From an uncultured Acidobacteriia bacterium (GTDB lineage: Bacteria; Acidobacteriota; Terriglobia; Bryobacterales; Bryobacteraceae): DNA of 64,000 nucleotides. Both the position numbers and the translations under genes were made by a program. The stretch is taken from contig CAIRSA010000427.1 of assembly GCA_903881085.1 (NCBI GenBank), positions 1 through 64,000 on the forward strand, given 5' to 3'. Position 1 is the stretch's first letter; the number at the start of each line of letters is the position of its first letter. The notes under the pieces are model-generated. The model did no database searches. It was not told where the DNA came from and saw only the letters and a list, made by a program, of their open reading frames with translations. Shown in pieces: positions 36,857 through 46,600 of this stretch.

Positions 36857-38110
36857 TTAATCGGCTTTCTTTTTGCCGCCGCGCTTGCCGTCTCCACGCT
36901 GGGCGACCTTCATGCCCGGTGCGAGCCGGAGCTGGCCGTCGGTAACAACGGTTTCGCCCTGTTCCAGGCCCTTGTCGATGACCAGGTCTTCATTGATCCT
37001 GGCGCCAGTGACGATGCTTCTGGATTCCACCGTCTGGTCTTCCTTGACCACGTAGACATAAGGACCTTCCTGGCCGGTCTGCACAGCTTGGTTGGGGACA
37101 ATGGTCGCATTGTGCTGCGTATAGAGCCGCAACACCACTCGCACGAACTGGCCAGGCCACAGCGCACGGCTAGTATTCTTGAATGTGCCCTTTAGCTTGA
37201 TGGTGCCCGTAGTCGCGTCGACGTTATTATCAATAAAAGTCAGCACGCCGGTTTCGCTTGCTCCGCCAGCTTCCTGGGGTGTGGCGACCACCTGCAATTT
37301 GCCTTGAGCCATGTATTTTCGCACATGGTCCAATTGCGATTCAGGGATTGCGAACGTGACATAAATAGGTTGCACCTGATTGATCGCCACCATGTCGGCG
37401 CCGTTGGGTGCAACCAGGTTGCCTTGCTTCACCATCAGATTTCCAGTGCGCCCGGTCAGATTGGCGCGAATGTCGGTGTAGGTCAATTGGACCTTCAGAT
37501 TGTCCGCGGCGGCGCGCGCAGCGCCGATGTCGGCTCGGGCGCTTTCGATCGCAGCCTTGTCGGCATTCACCAGTTGTTCCGAGGCGTTTGCATTCGCAGC
37601 GGTCAGTTCGCCCTGTTCCTTGCTGATGACGCCTTCTTTTACCAGCTTCTCATAGCGCGCAGCCTGCGATTTCAGGAACTGCAGATTCGCCTGATCTTTG
37701 CTGAGGGTGGCCTGCGCCTGGCTCAACGCGGCGTTTGCTTTCTGGAAAGTGGCCTCTGCCTGGGCGATCATCGCCTGCAACTGGCGTTGATCGATCTTGA
37801 AAAGTGGATCGCCCTGTTTCACCAAATCGCCTTCGTTGATGAAGACTTTCATCAGTTCGCCGCCCACCTGCGAACGTACGGTGACCGTGGCGAACGCTTC
37901 CACGTTGCCGATCACCTGAATCTCAATGGGGACGTCTCGCTGCGACACCTTGGCAAGCGTGACCGGTACTGCCGCGTCACCCTTCTTGCCACCTTTGCCG
38001 CCGCCTTTGCCGCCGCCGCCACCTTTGTCATCACCCGTTGCCGGGTTGGAAGGAATCAGGGAACAGCCCGTTAACGCACAGGCCATCGCCAATGCTATGA
38101 AATTTTTCAT
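36857..38110 (-). CDS. RND periplasmic adaptor lipoprotein (MdtA-like)
   Basis: A 417-residue membrane-fusion protein that links the RND pumps to an outer-membrane channel. The ATG at 38110 gives MKNFIALAMACALTGC, a signal with lipobox LTGC. A Gly/Lys-rich stretch follows (about residues 25-45), which is unusually long and repetitive. The lipoyl-like half motifs (TVRSQVGGELMKVFINEGD and IRANLTGRTGNLMVKQGNLV) flank a coiled hairpin of Ala/Gln-rich helices (about residues 105-185). A frame extended to 38137 is less likely. It is first in the operon. Confidence 0.91.
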   Translation of the reverse strand: MKNFIALAMACALTGCSLIPSNPATGDDKGGGGGKGGGKGGKKGDAAVPVTLAKVSQRDVPIEIQVIGNVEAFATVTVRSQVGGELMKVFINEGDLVKQGDPLFKIDQRQLQAMIAQAEATFQKANAALSQAQATLSKDQANLQFLKSQAARYEKLVKEGVISKEQGELTAANANASEQLVNADKAAIESARADIGAARAAADNLKVQLTYTDIRANLTGRTGNLMVKQGNLVAPNGADMVAINQVQPIYVTFAIPESQLDHVRKYMAQGKLQVVATPQEAGGASETGVLTFIDNNVDATTGTIKLKGTFKNTSRALWPGQFVRVVLRLYTQHNATIVPNQAVQTGQEGPYVYVVKEDQTVESRSIVTGARINEDLVIDKGLEQGETVVTDGQLRLAPGMKVAQRGDGKRGGKKKAD

Positions 38111-38247
38111 GCCATGTAATTGAATCAATTTTCTCACCCAAATTCAACAATCGTCGGAGATGACGCAGCGTGGCGGAGTCCTACAGTAACAAGGAAGGCG
38201 TCTCGTTCGTCAGTAAGGTTACCAATAATCATAATCCAAAACCGCAC

Positions 38248-38253
38248 TATAAT
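38248..38253 (+). promoter_or_regulatory. -10 element TATAAT for the PQQ-propeller operon
   Basis: A perfect TATAAT lies 22 bases before the ATG at 38276. No strong -35 is visible 16-18 bases upstream. The 165-base gap to the divergent adaptor gene (start 38110) must also hold the promoter of the RND operon. Confidence 0.45.
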
Positions 38254-38275
38254 TGAGAGTGACTCCCAAAGCAAT

Positions 38276-40456
38276 ATGACAACAAAAATTTTCAGGCTCA
38301 GTTCCGGCTTACTGCTTGCATGCGTCCTGCATGCCGATTGGACCGATTGGCGCGGCCCCGAACGCGATGGCCGTTCCCCGGAAAAAAATCTCCCTTCCAG
38401 CTGGTCACCCAAAGGTGAAAACCTCGCCTGGAAGTCGGACATTGGCGCCCGTTCTACTCCGGTGGTTCAAGGCGATCACCTTTACCTGCTGACTACAGCT
38501 GGTGCAAAAGAAACTCTGCAGGAACGCTTGGTCTGCCTCAATGCCGACACGGGCAAGCTCCTCTGGGAACAGAAGTGGAATACCTATCATAGCGATGTTC
38601 CGCCGCACAGGTTGGCCTGGTCTGCTCCGGCTATTGATCCCGAGACTGGAAATGTCTATGTCTACGGTGTGGGCGGCGACCTGTTTGCCTTTTCCCGCGA
38701 CGGCCGTTTGGTCTTCACGCGGCCGCTGGTAGAGGAGTTCGGTATCGTCACAACGCACGGCGGGCGCACCGTTTCGCCCATCGTGGAAGGCAACCTTGTT
38801 ATCGTCAGCAGTGTTGCCACCGGTTGGGGCGCGCAGTCCCGCGCGGGCCACCGATTCCTTGCTTTCGATAAGAAGACGGGCGCAACCGTTTATGTCAGCA
38901 CGCCTGGCGGCCGGCCGTTCGACACCACTTACGCACCGCCGATCGTGGCTGACATCAATGGCACCCGCATGCTGATCGCGGGTGGCGGCGATGGCGCAAT
39001 CCACGCCATCAAGGTTGCCACGGGCGAGCCTGTATGGAAGTACGATGTTTCCAAGCGTGGCGTCAACACCGGCGTGCTTGTCAGTGGTTCGACAGTGTTC
39101 GTCAGCCATGGTGAAGAGAACCTCGATACCAGTGAAATGGGCCTTCTGGCAGCTATCGATGGCTCCGCCAAGGGTGCAATCACGAAGAAGAATATTAAGT
39201 GGGCGGTGCCCGGCTTCATCGCTACGTACTCTTCGCCCATCAGCGATGGCGACCGCATTATGCAGATTGACGCCAGCGCCAACCTCGTTTCCTTCGACTC
39301 CGTAACCGGCAAGCAACTGTGGAAGCAGAACCTCGGCACGCTACAGCGCGCATCCGCCGTGCTCGCCGACGGCAAGATTTACGTTGGTACCGAGAACGGA
39401 AAATTTTTCATTTTGAAACCGCACAGCGACCGCTGCGAGATCCTCAGCGAAGTGAGCTTCGACAATGGCAAGCCTGAGAATCTGGAAAAGATTCTGGCCT
39501 CGGTTGCGATCAGCGATGGCCGCATCTTCCTTTCCACCACCGACCATACGTTCGCTATCGGTAAAAAAGTGAAGACAGCGCCGGCCAAGATCACCCCGCC
39601 TCTTACTGCTCCGGCAGGCGCCAAAGTGGCCTTCGTGCAGGTGTTGCCTGGTGAGAGTATTCTCAAGCCCGGTGGCACGGTTTCCATGCGTGCCCGTGCC
39701 TACGACGAACTTGGCCGTTTTATCCGCGAGGAGAAGGCCGATTGGTCGATCGATAAATTGAAAGGCACTGTCGAAGGTGGAACATTCAAGGCAGCTGCAG
39801 ATAATGCTGGCCAGGCCGGTATCGTGAAGGCGTCAATTGCAGGCGTGACAGGCGAAGCGCGCATCCGCGTGCTGCCGAATCTGCCGATCGCGCAGAACTT
39901 TGAAAGTGTGGAGCCGAAGATGGTTCCACCCTATTGGATCAATACCACTACTAAATATGAAGTGCGCCAGGAAGAGGGTAATCGCGTTCTGGTGAAGCTT
40001 GCCGACAACGCTGCTACGAAGCGTGCGCGCAGCTTTATCGGCGATCCGGAAAGCTCCAACTACACGATTCAAGCTGACGTTCGCGCAGCAACGAAACGCC
40101 GCCAGATGGGCGATGCGGGTGTGGTGGCGCAGCGTTATCAGTTGGTGTTGTTCGGCAATAACGAACAGTTGGAACTCACCTCCTGGCAGCCCGAAACCAC
40201 GCGTAGCACGAAGATCCCTTACACTTGGAAGGCCGACACCTGGTACACCGTGAAGCTCACCGTCGATAATCTTTCCGACGGCAGTTCGCGCGCCCGCGGC
40301 AAGGCCTGGCCCAAGGATGAGCCCGAGCCCGACAAGTGGATGGTGGAACGCATTGACCCCAAGCCCTACGCAAATCATATTGGCAGCCCCGGCATCTACG
40401 CCGATGCCCCCTTTGAAGTATTCTTCGACAATCTGAAGGTGACAGCGAACAAATGA
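38276..40456 (+). CDS. PQQ-like beta-propeller protein with C-terminal jelly-roll
   Basis: A 726-residue exported protein with a signal start (MTTKIFRLSSGLLLACVLHA). It begins with the WTDWRGPERDGRSPE segment found at the front of many Planctomycete and Acidobacteriota propellers. Residues of about 30-430 have repeated blades such as NADTGKLLWEQKW, KKTGATVYVSTPGG and SVTGKQLWKQNLG. An Ig-like segment (about 450-540) and a LamG/jelly-roll segment (about 550-726, ending APFEVFFDNLKVTANK) follow. PQQ ligands are not obvious, so it may be a structural relative rather than an enzyme. The chosen ATG is the signal-peptide start. It overlaps the next propeller gene by four bases. Confidence 0.88.
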   Translation: MTTKIFRLSSGLLLACVLHADWTDWRGPERDGRSPEKNLPSSWSPKGENLAWKSDIGARSTPVVQGDHLYLLTTAGAKETLQERLVCLNADTGKLLWEQKWNTYHSDVPPHRLAWSAPAIDPETGNVYVYGVGGDLFAFSRDGRLVFTRPLVEEFGIVTTHGGRTVSPIVEGNLVIVSSVATGWGAQSRAGHRFLAFDKKTGATVYVSTPGGRPFDTTYAPPIVADINGTRMLIAGGGDGAIHAIKVATGEPVWKYDVSKRGVNTGVLVSGSTVFVSHGEENLDTSEMGLLAAIDGSAKGAITKKNIKWAVPGFIATYSSPISDGDRIMQIDASANLVSFDSVTGKQLWKQNLGTLQRASAVLADGKIYVGTENGKFFILKPHSDRCEILSEVSFDNGKPENLEKILASVAISDGRIFLSTTDHTFAIGKKVKTAPAKITPPLTAPAGAKVAFVQVLPGESILKPGGTVSMRARAYDELGRFIREEKADWSIDKLKGTVEGGTFKAAADNAGQAGIVKASIAGVTGEARIRVLPNLPIAQNFESVEPKMVPPYWINTTTKYEVRQEEGNRVLVKLADNAATKRARSFIGDPESSNYTIQADVRAATKRRQMGDAGVVAQRYQLVLFGNNEQLELTSWQPETTRSTKIPYTWKADTWYTVKLTVDNLSDGSSRARGKAWPKDEPEPDKWMVERIDPKPYANHIGSPGIYADAPFEVFFDNLKVTANK

Positions 40457-41883
40457 GCACAAAAAAGTATTTCATCATAGCCGGCGCGGCTGCGGTGTCA
40501 TTGGCACTGGTCTCGCGCATTACGGCGTCCGATCCGGAAAAAGATTGGCCCATGTGGGGCGGCACTGCCGACCGCAACATGGTCTCTTCGATGAAGGGCG
40601 CGGTGGATTCGTGGGACGTGGCCAAGAAAACGAACATCCGCTGGATGGCCGCACTTGGTTCGCAGACTTACGGCAACCCTGTTGTCGCTGGCGGCGTGGT
40701 GCTCGTCGGCACGAATAATGAAGGCCTTCGCGACCCCAAGCAGGGCGGCGACCGCGGTGTTTTGATGGCTTTTCGCGAAAGCGATGGTGAGTTTCTTTGG
40801 CAGCACACGAATGAAAAATTGCCTGCCGGTCGCGTGAACGACTGGCCGTATCAGGGCGTTTGCAGTTCTCCGCTGGTGGAAGGTGAGACGGTTTACTACG
40901 TCAGCAATCGTTGCGAAATCGTGGCGCTTGATCTGAAAGGCTTCGCCAATGGTAATGATGGCTTGGTGAAGGACGAAAAGTTCACTGGCCCGCACGATGC
41001 CGATGTTCTGTGGAAGTTCGACATGATGGACGAAGTGGGCTCTCAGCCGCACAACATGTCGAACTCCTCGCCGGTTTCGTACGGCGATCTTCTGTATGTG
41101 AGCACCTCGAATGGCCAGGACGAAAGCCACGTTCACATTCCTTCGCCAAAGGCTCCCGCTATCATCGCCGTCAACAAGAAGACGGGTAAGCTGGCGTGGG
41201 AAGACAATCCGGTCGGAGACAAGATTCTTCACGGCCAGTGGTCCTCGCCCGCAGTGGCGAAGATTGGCGACACGGTGCAGGTGGTGATCGGGCAGGGCGA
41301 TGGCTGGGTTCGCGGCTACGACGCGAAGACCGGCAAGCGCCTGTGGTGGTTCGATATGAACCCCAAAGATTCCGTGTGGCAGAAGACGCGCAACGAAGTG
41401 ATCGCCACACCGATCATCAAGGACAACATTGTATATATCGCCAACGGACAGGATCCGGAGCACGGCGAAGGCCCGGGCCACTTGTATGCCATCGACGCCA
41501 CCAAGCGCGGCGACATCACCGAGTCAGGCCGTTTGTGGCACTTCGACAAAATCCGCCGCACTGTTTCCACCGGCGCTTTGTATAATGGCCTGCTCTTCTA
41601 CGCCGATTTCAGCGGCTTCCTGCACTGCATTGATGCCAAGACAGGCAAAGAATACTGGTCGCACGATATGCTGGCTGCCGTGTGGGGCTCCACCATCGTG
41701 ATTGATGGCAAAGTCTACCTCGGCGACGAAGACGGCGACATAGTGGTTCTGGCGGCTACCAAAGAGAAGAAGCTTTTGTTTGAAACAAACATGGGCAGTT
41801 CCGTTTATTCGACGGTTGTGCCTTCCAACGGAAATCTCTTCATCGCCAACCGCAATCAGTTGTTCTCTATCGGCAAGAAATAG
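40453..41883 (+). CDS. PQQ-like beta-propeller protein (membrane-linked)
   Basis: A 476-residue propeller protein with an uncleaved or signal-like N-terminal helix (YFIIAGAAAVSLALVSRITA). It then has DWPMWGGTADRNMVS and many blade tryptophans, as in GKLAWEDNPVGDKILHGQWS and DAKTGKRLWWFDMNP. Families of this kind occur in Planctomycetes and Acidobacteriota; a link to PQQ is not proven here. The start overlaps the stop of the previous gene (ATGA), so both come from one transcript and may form a complex. Confidence 0.88.
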   Translation: MSTKKYFIIAGAAAVSLALVSRITASDPEKDWPMWGGTADRNMVSSMKGAVDSWDVAKKTNIRWMAALGSQTYGNPVVAGGVVLVGTNNEGLRDPKQGGDRGVLMAFRESDGEFLWQHTNEKLPAGRVNDWPYQGVCSSPLVEGETVYYVSNRCEIVALDLKGFANGNDGLVKDEKFTGPHDADVLWKFDMMDEVGSQPHNMSNSSPVSYGDLLYVSTSNGQDESHVHIPSPKAPAIIAVNKKTGKLAWEDNPVGDKILHGQWSSPAVAKIGDTVQVVIGQGDGWVRGYDAKTGKRLWWFDMNPKDSVWQKTRNEVIATPIIKDNIVYIANGQDPEHGEGPGHLYAIDATKRGDITESGRLWHFDKIRRTVSTGALYNGLLFYADFSGFLHCIDAKTGKEYWSHDMLAAVWGSTIVIDGKVYLGDEDGDIVVLAATKEKKLLFETNMGSSVYSTVVPSNGNLFIANRNQLFSIGKK

Positions 41884-41901
41884 TTCCAGGTCGTCCTTAC
41901 T

Positions 41902-41940
41902 GCGCGCCATGATTGGTTCTACAATGAACCCATGGCGCGC
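41902..41940 (+). promoter_or_regulatory. Palindrome over promoter and start codon of the M55 gene
   Basis: GCGCGCCATG (41902-41911) and CATGGCGCGC (41931-41940) are exact inverses, 19 bases apart. Between them a -10-like TACAAT lies at 41920-41925, six bases before the ATG at 41932. The right arm contains the start codon. Two readings are possible: an operator flanking the promoter, or an RNA stem that hides the start if transcription begins upstream. Confidence 0.5.
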
Positions 41941-42771
41941 ATCTTTCTTTCACTCCTGTTTTTGACCCTTCCTGTATTTGCACAGAAGAAATCCGTTTTT
42001 TTGATCACCGATGCCGAAGGTGTCGGCGGGGTCTGCCGGCAGGATCAAACCGAGCCCAAAGACACCGAGATGCGGCAGTTGCTCACTGGCGAAATCAATG
42101 CCGCGGTGGAAGGCTTCCTCGCCGGCGGGGCCGATGAAGTCGTGGTGTGGGATGGGCATGATGGCAGCCAGACTTTGTCGACGCTGACCATTCACCCCAA
42201 AGCGAAGCTGCTGATGGGCGCGGTCGGAACATCGATGCTGATGGAGCGGCACTGGTCCGCTGTCGCCTATGTGGGCCAGCACAGCAAGGCGAATGTGAAG
42301 GGCGGCATTATGGCCCATTCGTATTCTTCGCTGGGTATTCAGGTGATGAAGTTGAACGGCAAGCCGGTGGGTGAGATCGATATGATCGCCGCTATGGCGG
42401 GGCAGTTCGGCACGCCGGTGATTTTTCTGAGCGGAGATAAAGCCGCGGCCGAAGAGTTGCACGAGATCGTGCCGCAGGCGGAGACTGCCATCGTGAAGGA
42501 AGGCCTGGGCCGCTATACCTGCATCAGCCTTTCTGCCCCGGCCGCGCGGGAATTGATCAAGGAGGGCGCACGCAAAAGTATGGCGCTGATTGGAACGGTG
42601 AAGCCGTATCAGGTGCAGGGCCCGGCTACGCTGGAGATCGAATTTACTACGCGCAACACGATTGGCCCGGATACGGAACTGCGGACTGGGGCTGAGGTGA
42701 TCGATTCGCAGACGGTGCGGTATAAGGGGAAGGATGTGTTGGAGGTTTGGCAGCGATATCGGGCGAAGTAG
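41932..42771 (+). CDS. Secreted D-aminopeptidase, family M55 (DppA-like)
   Basis: A 279-residue M55 peptidase with an N-terminal signal (MARIFLSLLFLTLPVFAQKK). The zinc ligands known from DppA can be placed: Asp and Glu of ITDAEGVGGV, His of VWDGHDGS, His of YVGQHSKA and Glu of PVGEIDM. The enzyme frees D-amino acids from short peptides, and cell-wall breakdown products are likely substrates. The exported form differs from cytoplasmic DppA. It follows the PQQ-propeller genes by 48 bases but has its own palindromic promoter region. It converges with the VapBC pair. Confidence 0.88.
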   Translation: MARIFLSLLFLTLPVFAQKKSVFLITDAEGVGGVCRQDQTEPKDTEMRQLLTGEINAAVEGFLAGGADEVVVWDGHDGSQTLSTLTIHPKAKLLMGAVGTSMLMERHWSAVAYVGQHSKANVKGGIMAHSYSSLGIQVMKLNGKPVGEIDMIAAMAGQFGTPVIFLSGDKAAAEELHEIVPQAETAIVKEGLGRYTCISLSAPAARELIKEGARKSMALIGTVKPYQVQGPATLEIEFTTRNTIGPDTELRTGAEVIDSQTVRYKGKDVLEVWQRYRAK

Positions 42772-42774
42772 GAC

Positions 42775-43209
42775 TCAAATTAACACCAGGTGGCTGTCGC
42801 ACGCCCCCGTAACATGAGAAGTCCTGATGCGGCGGTCAAAAGTCACAAGGCAGCCGCCATGTTCGACAACCAGGCCCAGTAAGTAAATGTCCGTAAGCTG
42901 TTTCGGGCCCTGAACCAAGTCGAGATGGAATATTGAGTGATTAGTCAGGGTTTGATCGCAAGTCCAAAACTCGTGCTTCCCCAGGTTCTTTCGTAGCCTT
43001 GCCAGCATCCCTGCGGCCTCCCTCGGCGTGGAAGGAGTTGGATATGTCGGCGAGCTTGCGATTCTGCAAAATCCATTCTCTGTTAATGCGCAACTCGCCC
43101 ATTTTAAACTGCGGGCTCTTGTGCTGAGCCAGGAATGTGCCCGTTCGTGGTGTGTGTGGACTGGATCGGTTAGCGCCAATAATACGTTTACGTCCAATAA
43201 ATGCGTCAC
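42775..43209 (-). CDS. VapC-like PIN toxin
   Basis: A 144-residue PIN protein with the full set of acidic positions: Asp in LLDVNVLLAL, Glu in LTENGFCRIA, Asp in QLTDIYLLGL and Asp in LVTFDRRI. It is a likely ribonuclease toxin and is related to the toxin at 29886, which has lost the Glu. Its start overlaps the antitoxin stop by four bases. It ends three bases from the convergent M55 gene. Confidence 0.85.
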   Translation of the reverse strand: MTHLLDVNVLLALTDPVHTHHERAHSWLSTRARSLKWASCALTENGFCRIASSPTYPTPSTPREAAGMLARLRKNLGKHEFWTCDQTLTNHSIFHLDLVQGPKQLTDIYLLGLVVEHGGCLVTFDRRIRTSHVTGACDSHLVLI

Positions 43210-43439
43210 AAACCCTCTTCATCCTTGATGCGTTGGATGAGCGCTTCCGTTACGATCTCACCACCAGTTCGCCGCATCAAGGGAACGCCATTTCGCTCTT
43301 TGAGCCCTTTTGGCGAACGGTTGCGCAGGGCTTCGAGGATCAAGTCGCCAGCGACTTTGCCCAGACTGTGCTTTTGCACTGCGGCCAAATCTCGGATCGC
43401 ATCAAGTGCGGTGTCATCAAGGTCGAGGGTGGTTCGCAT
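43206..43439 (-). CDS. Ribbon-helix-helix antitoxin (VapB-like)
   Basis: A 77-residue antitoxin. It starts MRTTLDLDDTALDAIRDLAA, the DNA-binding ribbon-helix-helix part, and ends with IVTEALIQRIKDEEGL, the likely toxin-binding tail. It sits before the PIN gene with an ATGA-type overlap. The upstream side is bordered by the terminator hairpins of smc. Confidence 0.83.
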   Translation of the reverse strand: MRTTLDLDDTALDAIRDLAAVQKHSLGKVAGDLILEALRNRSPKGLKERNGVPLMRRTGGEIVTEALIQRIKDEEGL

Positions 43440-43501
43440 ATTGACATCATAGCATCAGATGCGAGTGTGCGCCTGGAGTCTTGCGAATTGAGTCCAAACG
43501 A

Positions 43502-43543
43502 AAAATCGGGGCACCCTGCTGTTTCGCAGAGTACCCCGATTTT
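43502..43543 (-). terminator. Terminator hairpin downstream of smc
   Basis: An 18-bp stem with two mismatches, AAAATCGGGGCACCCTGC against GCAGAGTACCCCGATTTT, closes a six-base loop. The A-run on one side and T-run on the other make it a good intrinsic terminator in either direction. For the leftward smc gene it lies about 70 bases after the stop codon. Confidence 0.7.
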
Positions 43544-43573
43544 GTGGTTCCATTCCCTTACCCAAGGTGGGCC

Positions 43574-43616
43574 AGGACCGGGCGAACACGGCCGGAACCG
43601 GGTTCGTCCCGGTCCT
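43574..43616. repeat. Inverted repeat overlapping the smc stop codon
   Basis: AGGACCGGGCGAACACGG and CCGGGTTCGTCCCGGTCCT pair with one bulge. The right arm overlaps the stop codon of smc (43615-43617). It looks like a GC-rich repeat unit rather than a terminator, as no T-run follows it. Confidence 0.55.
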
Positions 43617-46600
43617 ACTGCGCTGCCATTGCGATGGTGCGCTGGCTCGGGGGAGGTGGTGGGGGAGACTGATTAAACCGTACGGAAACCAGCTTCGATA
43701 CGCCGGGTTCCTGCATTGTGACGCCGTACATCGTCTGCGCCGATTCCATGGTGCGCTTGGCGTGCGTGATCACGATGAACTGTGTTTCAAGCGACATTTC
43801 GCGCAGCAGATTCGCGAGGCGTCCGATGTTTGCTTCGTCGAGCGGGGCATCCACTTCGTCCAGGATGCAGAACGGGCTGGGCTGATAGCGGAAGATCGCC
43901 ATCAACAGCGCCATCGCCGTCAGCGACTTCTCGCCGCCCGAAAGCAACAGCACGTTTTGCAGCCGCTTGCCCGGAGGCGAGGCGACAATTTCGATGCCCG
44001 AATCGTTCAGATTGCTCTCGTCGGTTAGGCGCATTTCGCCAATGCCACCGCCGAATAGCGTCTTGAACATTTCGCGGAAGTTGATGTTGATCTTCTCGTA
44101 CGCTTCGGCGAACCGCTTGCGCGATTCCACGTCGATCTCCTGAATCGCCTTTTCGGTGTCGCGGATGGAGTCGAGCAGATCCTGCCGCTGCGTGTTGAGG
44201 AAGTCGTATTTTTCCGATGCCACCTGGAACTCTTCGAGCGCCAGCGGGTTCACCGGGCCAAGAGCATCGATGCGCGCCTTCACGTCCTGATACTTGTTTT
44301 CGGCTTCGACCAGGCCGGCTTCGTCGAGCTCGGTCTGATCTTCGGCGGCGATTTCGGCAGGCGAAAGGTTCAGCTCTTTGCGCGCCGTCTCATCCAGGTA
44401 CTTGAGTTCGGCCTGCAGCTTCACCAGTTCGACTTCGATCTGCGAGCGCTTGTCGGAGACTTCGCGCATTTCGATACGGCGCTGTTTCAGCAGCTCTTCC
44501 GTCGCGGCCAGTTCGCCGCGCAGCTTCTGCTCCATCTCCGCAGTAGTGAGCACTTCGGTTTCGGACGCTTCGATTTGGCCGGTCAGCTGCGCGGCGCGAG
44601 CGTCGAGTTCCATGTTGTCGTTCAGCAGGCGCTGGCGTTCCACACCCAGCCGTTCCAGATCGTTGGAGATCTGCTGGCGGCGGTTTGAAAGTTCGCGGAT
44701 CTGATGTTCCACGCGGCCCTTGGCCTGGGCTTCGGAGCGGCGGCGTTCATCGAACGATGCCATTTCAACGCGCAGCACGGAGTGCTCTTCGATGGCCGAT
44801 GAGACCGAGGCCTGCAACTCGCCCAGTTCGGCGCGAGCCGCTTCCAGCGCCTGCTCCTGCGTGCGCCTTGCTGCTTCTTTTTCTTCCAGGATTTGTTGAT
44901 TGCGTTCGCGCTGATCCTGCGAGCGCTGCTTGTCGCGCGCGAGCCGCTCCAGTTCCTGGCGTGCGATGTTCAGACGCTGATTGGAGCGGTTGAACTCTTC
45001 GCCCAACTTGCGCATTTCGTGATCGATAGCCAGCGCATCTTTTTCCTGCGTCTGCTGCGTCACGCGCAGACGGTCGAGTTCACCCGCCAGATCGGCGATT
45101 TCCATTTCGAGCAGTTCCATCTGCTCGGTGGTCGCTTCCACCTGCTTCTGCTTGTTCTGCGCGGTGGTGTTGAGTTCGCGCAGTTCGCGCTTCAGTGCCA
45201 GCGGGCCGCTGCCGGTTTTCTTGCCACCGCTAACGGCGTGGCCGTGATAGCAGACGCCATCGGGCAGCAGGAAGTAAATGTCCGGATACTGAGCGGCGAG
45301 GCGCTGAGCGGCGGTACGGTCGGTGGCGAGGAAGCAGCGCGAAAGGCGCGGCAACAGCTCGGCCGGGGCCTGGGTCAGGCCGTTGGTCATTTTCAGCACG
45401 TCGCTCAAGCGCGAGACGATGCCGGTTTCAGGTCCGAGCGGGGGCTCCTGCGGTGCGCGCGTGCCGAATGCATCGTGCGGTTCCGGGTGTACCAGGAACG
45501 TGGCACGTCCATCCAGGTCGCTGCGCATCAGGTCGATGCCCCGCTCAGCCTGCTCCCAATTCGAGACTACTACGTATTCCAGCTCTTCCTGCAGGAACTC
45601 TTCGGCGGCCTTTTCGTAGGTCGGGTCGACTTCCACAAAGTCGGCCAGCACGCCCGAAGGCTTCAGGTCAGAGGCCTGGCCGTGTTCGATGGCGGTGAAC
45701 AGGCGCTTCACGGATTCGGTGGTGTAGGCGCGATGCGAAAGAATCTCTTCGAGCGAATCTTTGCGTGCCTTCAGCCGCGAAGCCTCGGCGCGTTGGCCTT
45801 CCAACTGACGCCGTGTTTCGTTGTGCTGCTGACGCCTTGTGGCAAGCGTCTCTTCCACCGTTTTCTTCTGTTGAACCAGCGCTTCCAGTTCGCGCTGCCG
45901 TGCAGCGGACTTTTCGGCCAGTTCGGTTTTGATGGAGGCGAGCTTTTCCAGGTCGCCGGTAGCGGCAATCGACTCTTTTTCAGCGCGGCTATGATCGCGC
46001 TCCATCGAAGCAAGAAATTCGTCGACATGCGCCAACTGATTCTTCAGCGTTGAAGCTTCACCGAGCAACCGCAGCACCTGCTGGCGGGCCGATTCCATGC
46101 CCTGTTCGCGAGACCGCAGGCGGCCCTGCAACATATCGCGCTCTTCGTTTTTGGCGGTCAGGCGCTGGCGGGCGGATTCAGTCTGACGTTCCAGTTCGCC
46201 CAATTGCACGCCATGGTTTTCCATGTCGCGTTCCAGCTGGGCGAGGCGCGCTTCCAGGTCCTGCGTTTCGGTTTCGCCGCGGCTCAGGCGCTGTTCGATG
46301 GAGCCGATCTGCTGTGCCTGATTGGTCAGGCGCCCGCGGATGCGTTCGGCTTCGATGCGCAGTTCGGAGAGGTTCTTGCGGCGCTCCGTCAGCATCGCTT
46401 CCACGCTGTAGCACTGCTCCTGCAGTTTGACGTGTTCCTGCTCTTTGGCGGTGATCTGCAGGTTGAACTCCTGCGTTTCCGTGGTCGCCAGATTCAGTGC
46501 GATGGCGGTTTTGGAGGCTTCGCCTTCCAACATCTTGAAGCGACCGGAGAGGGAGGCGCGCAGATGCGTGATCATTTCGCCGCGCAGCTCTTCGTAACGC

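Noticed and set aside
37926-38123. Pro-rich small protein on the plus strand
   Set aside because: It is the reverse of the Gly/Lys-rich linker of the RND adaptor.
44893-46053. 386-codon open frame on the plus strand opposite smc
   Set aside because: It lies wholly inside smc, has no domain signature and no ribosome site; long antisense frames are common in GC-rich DNA.
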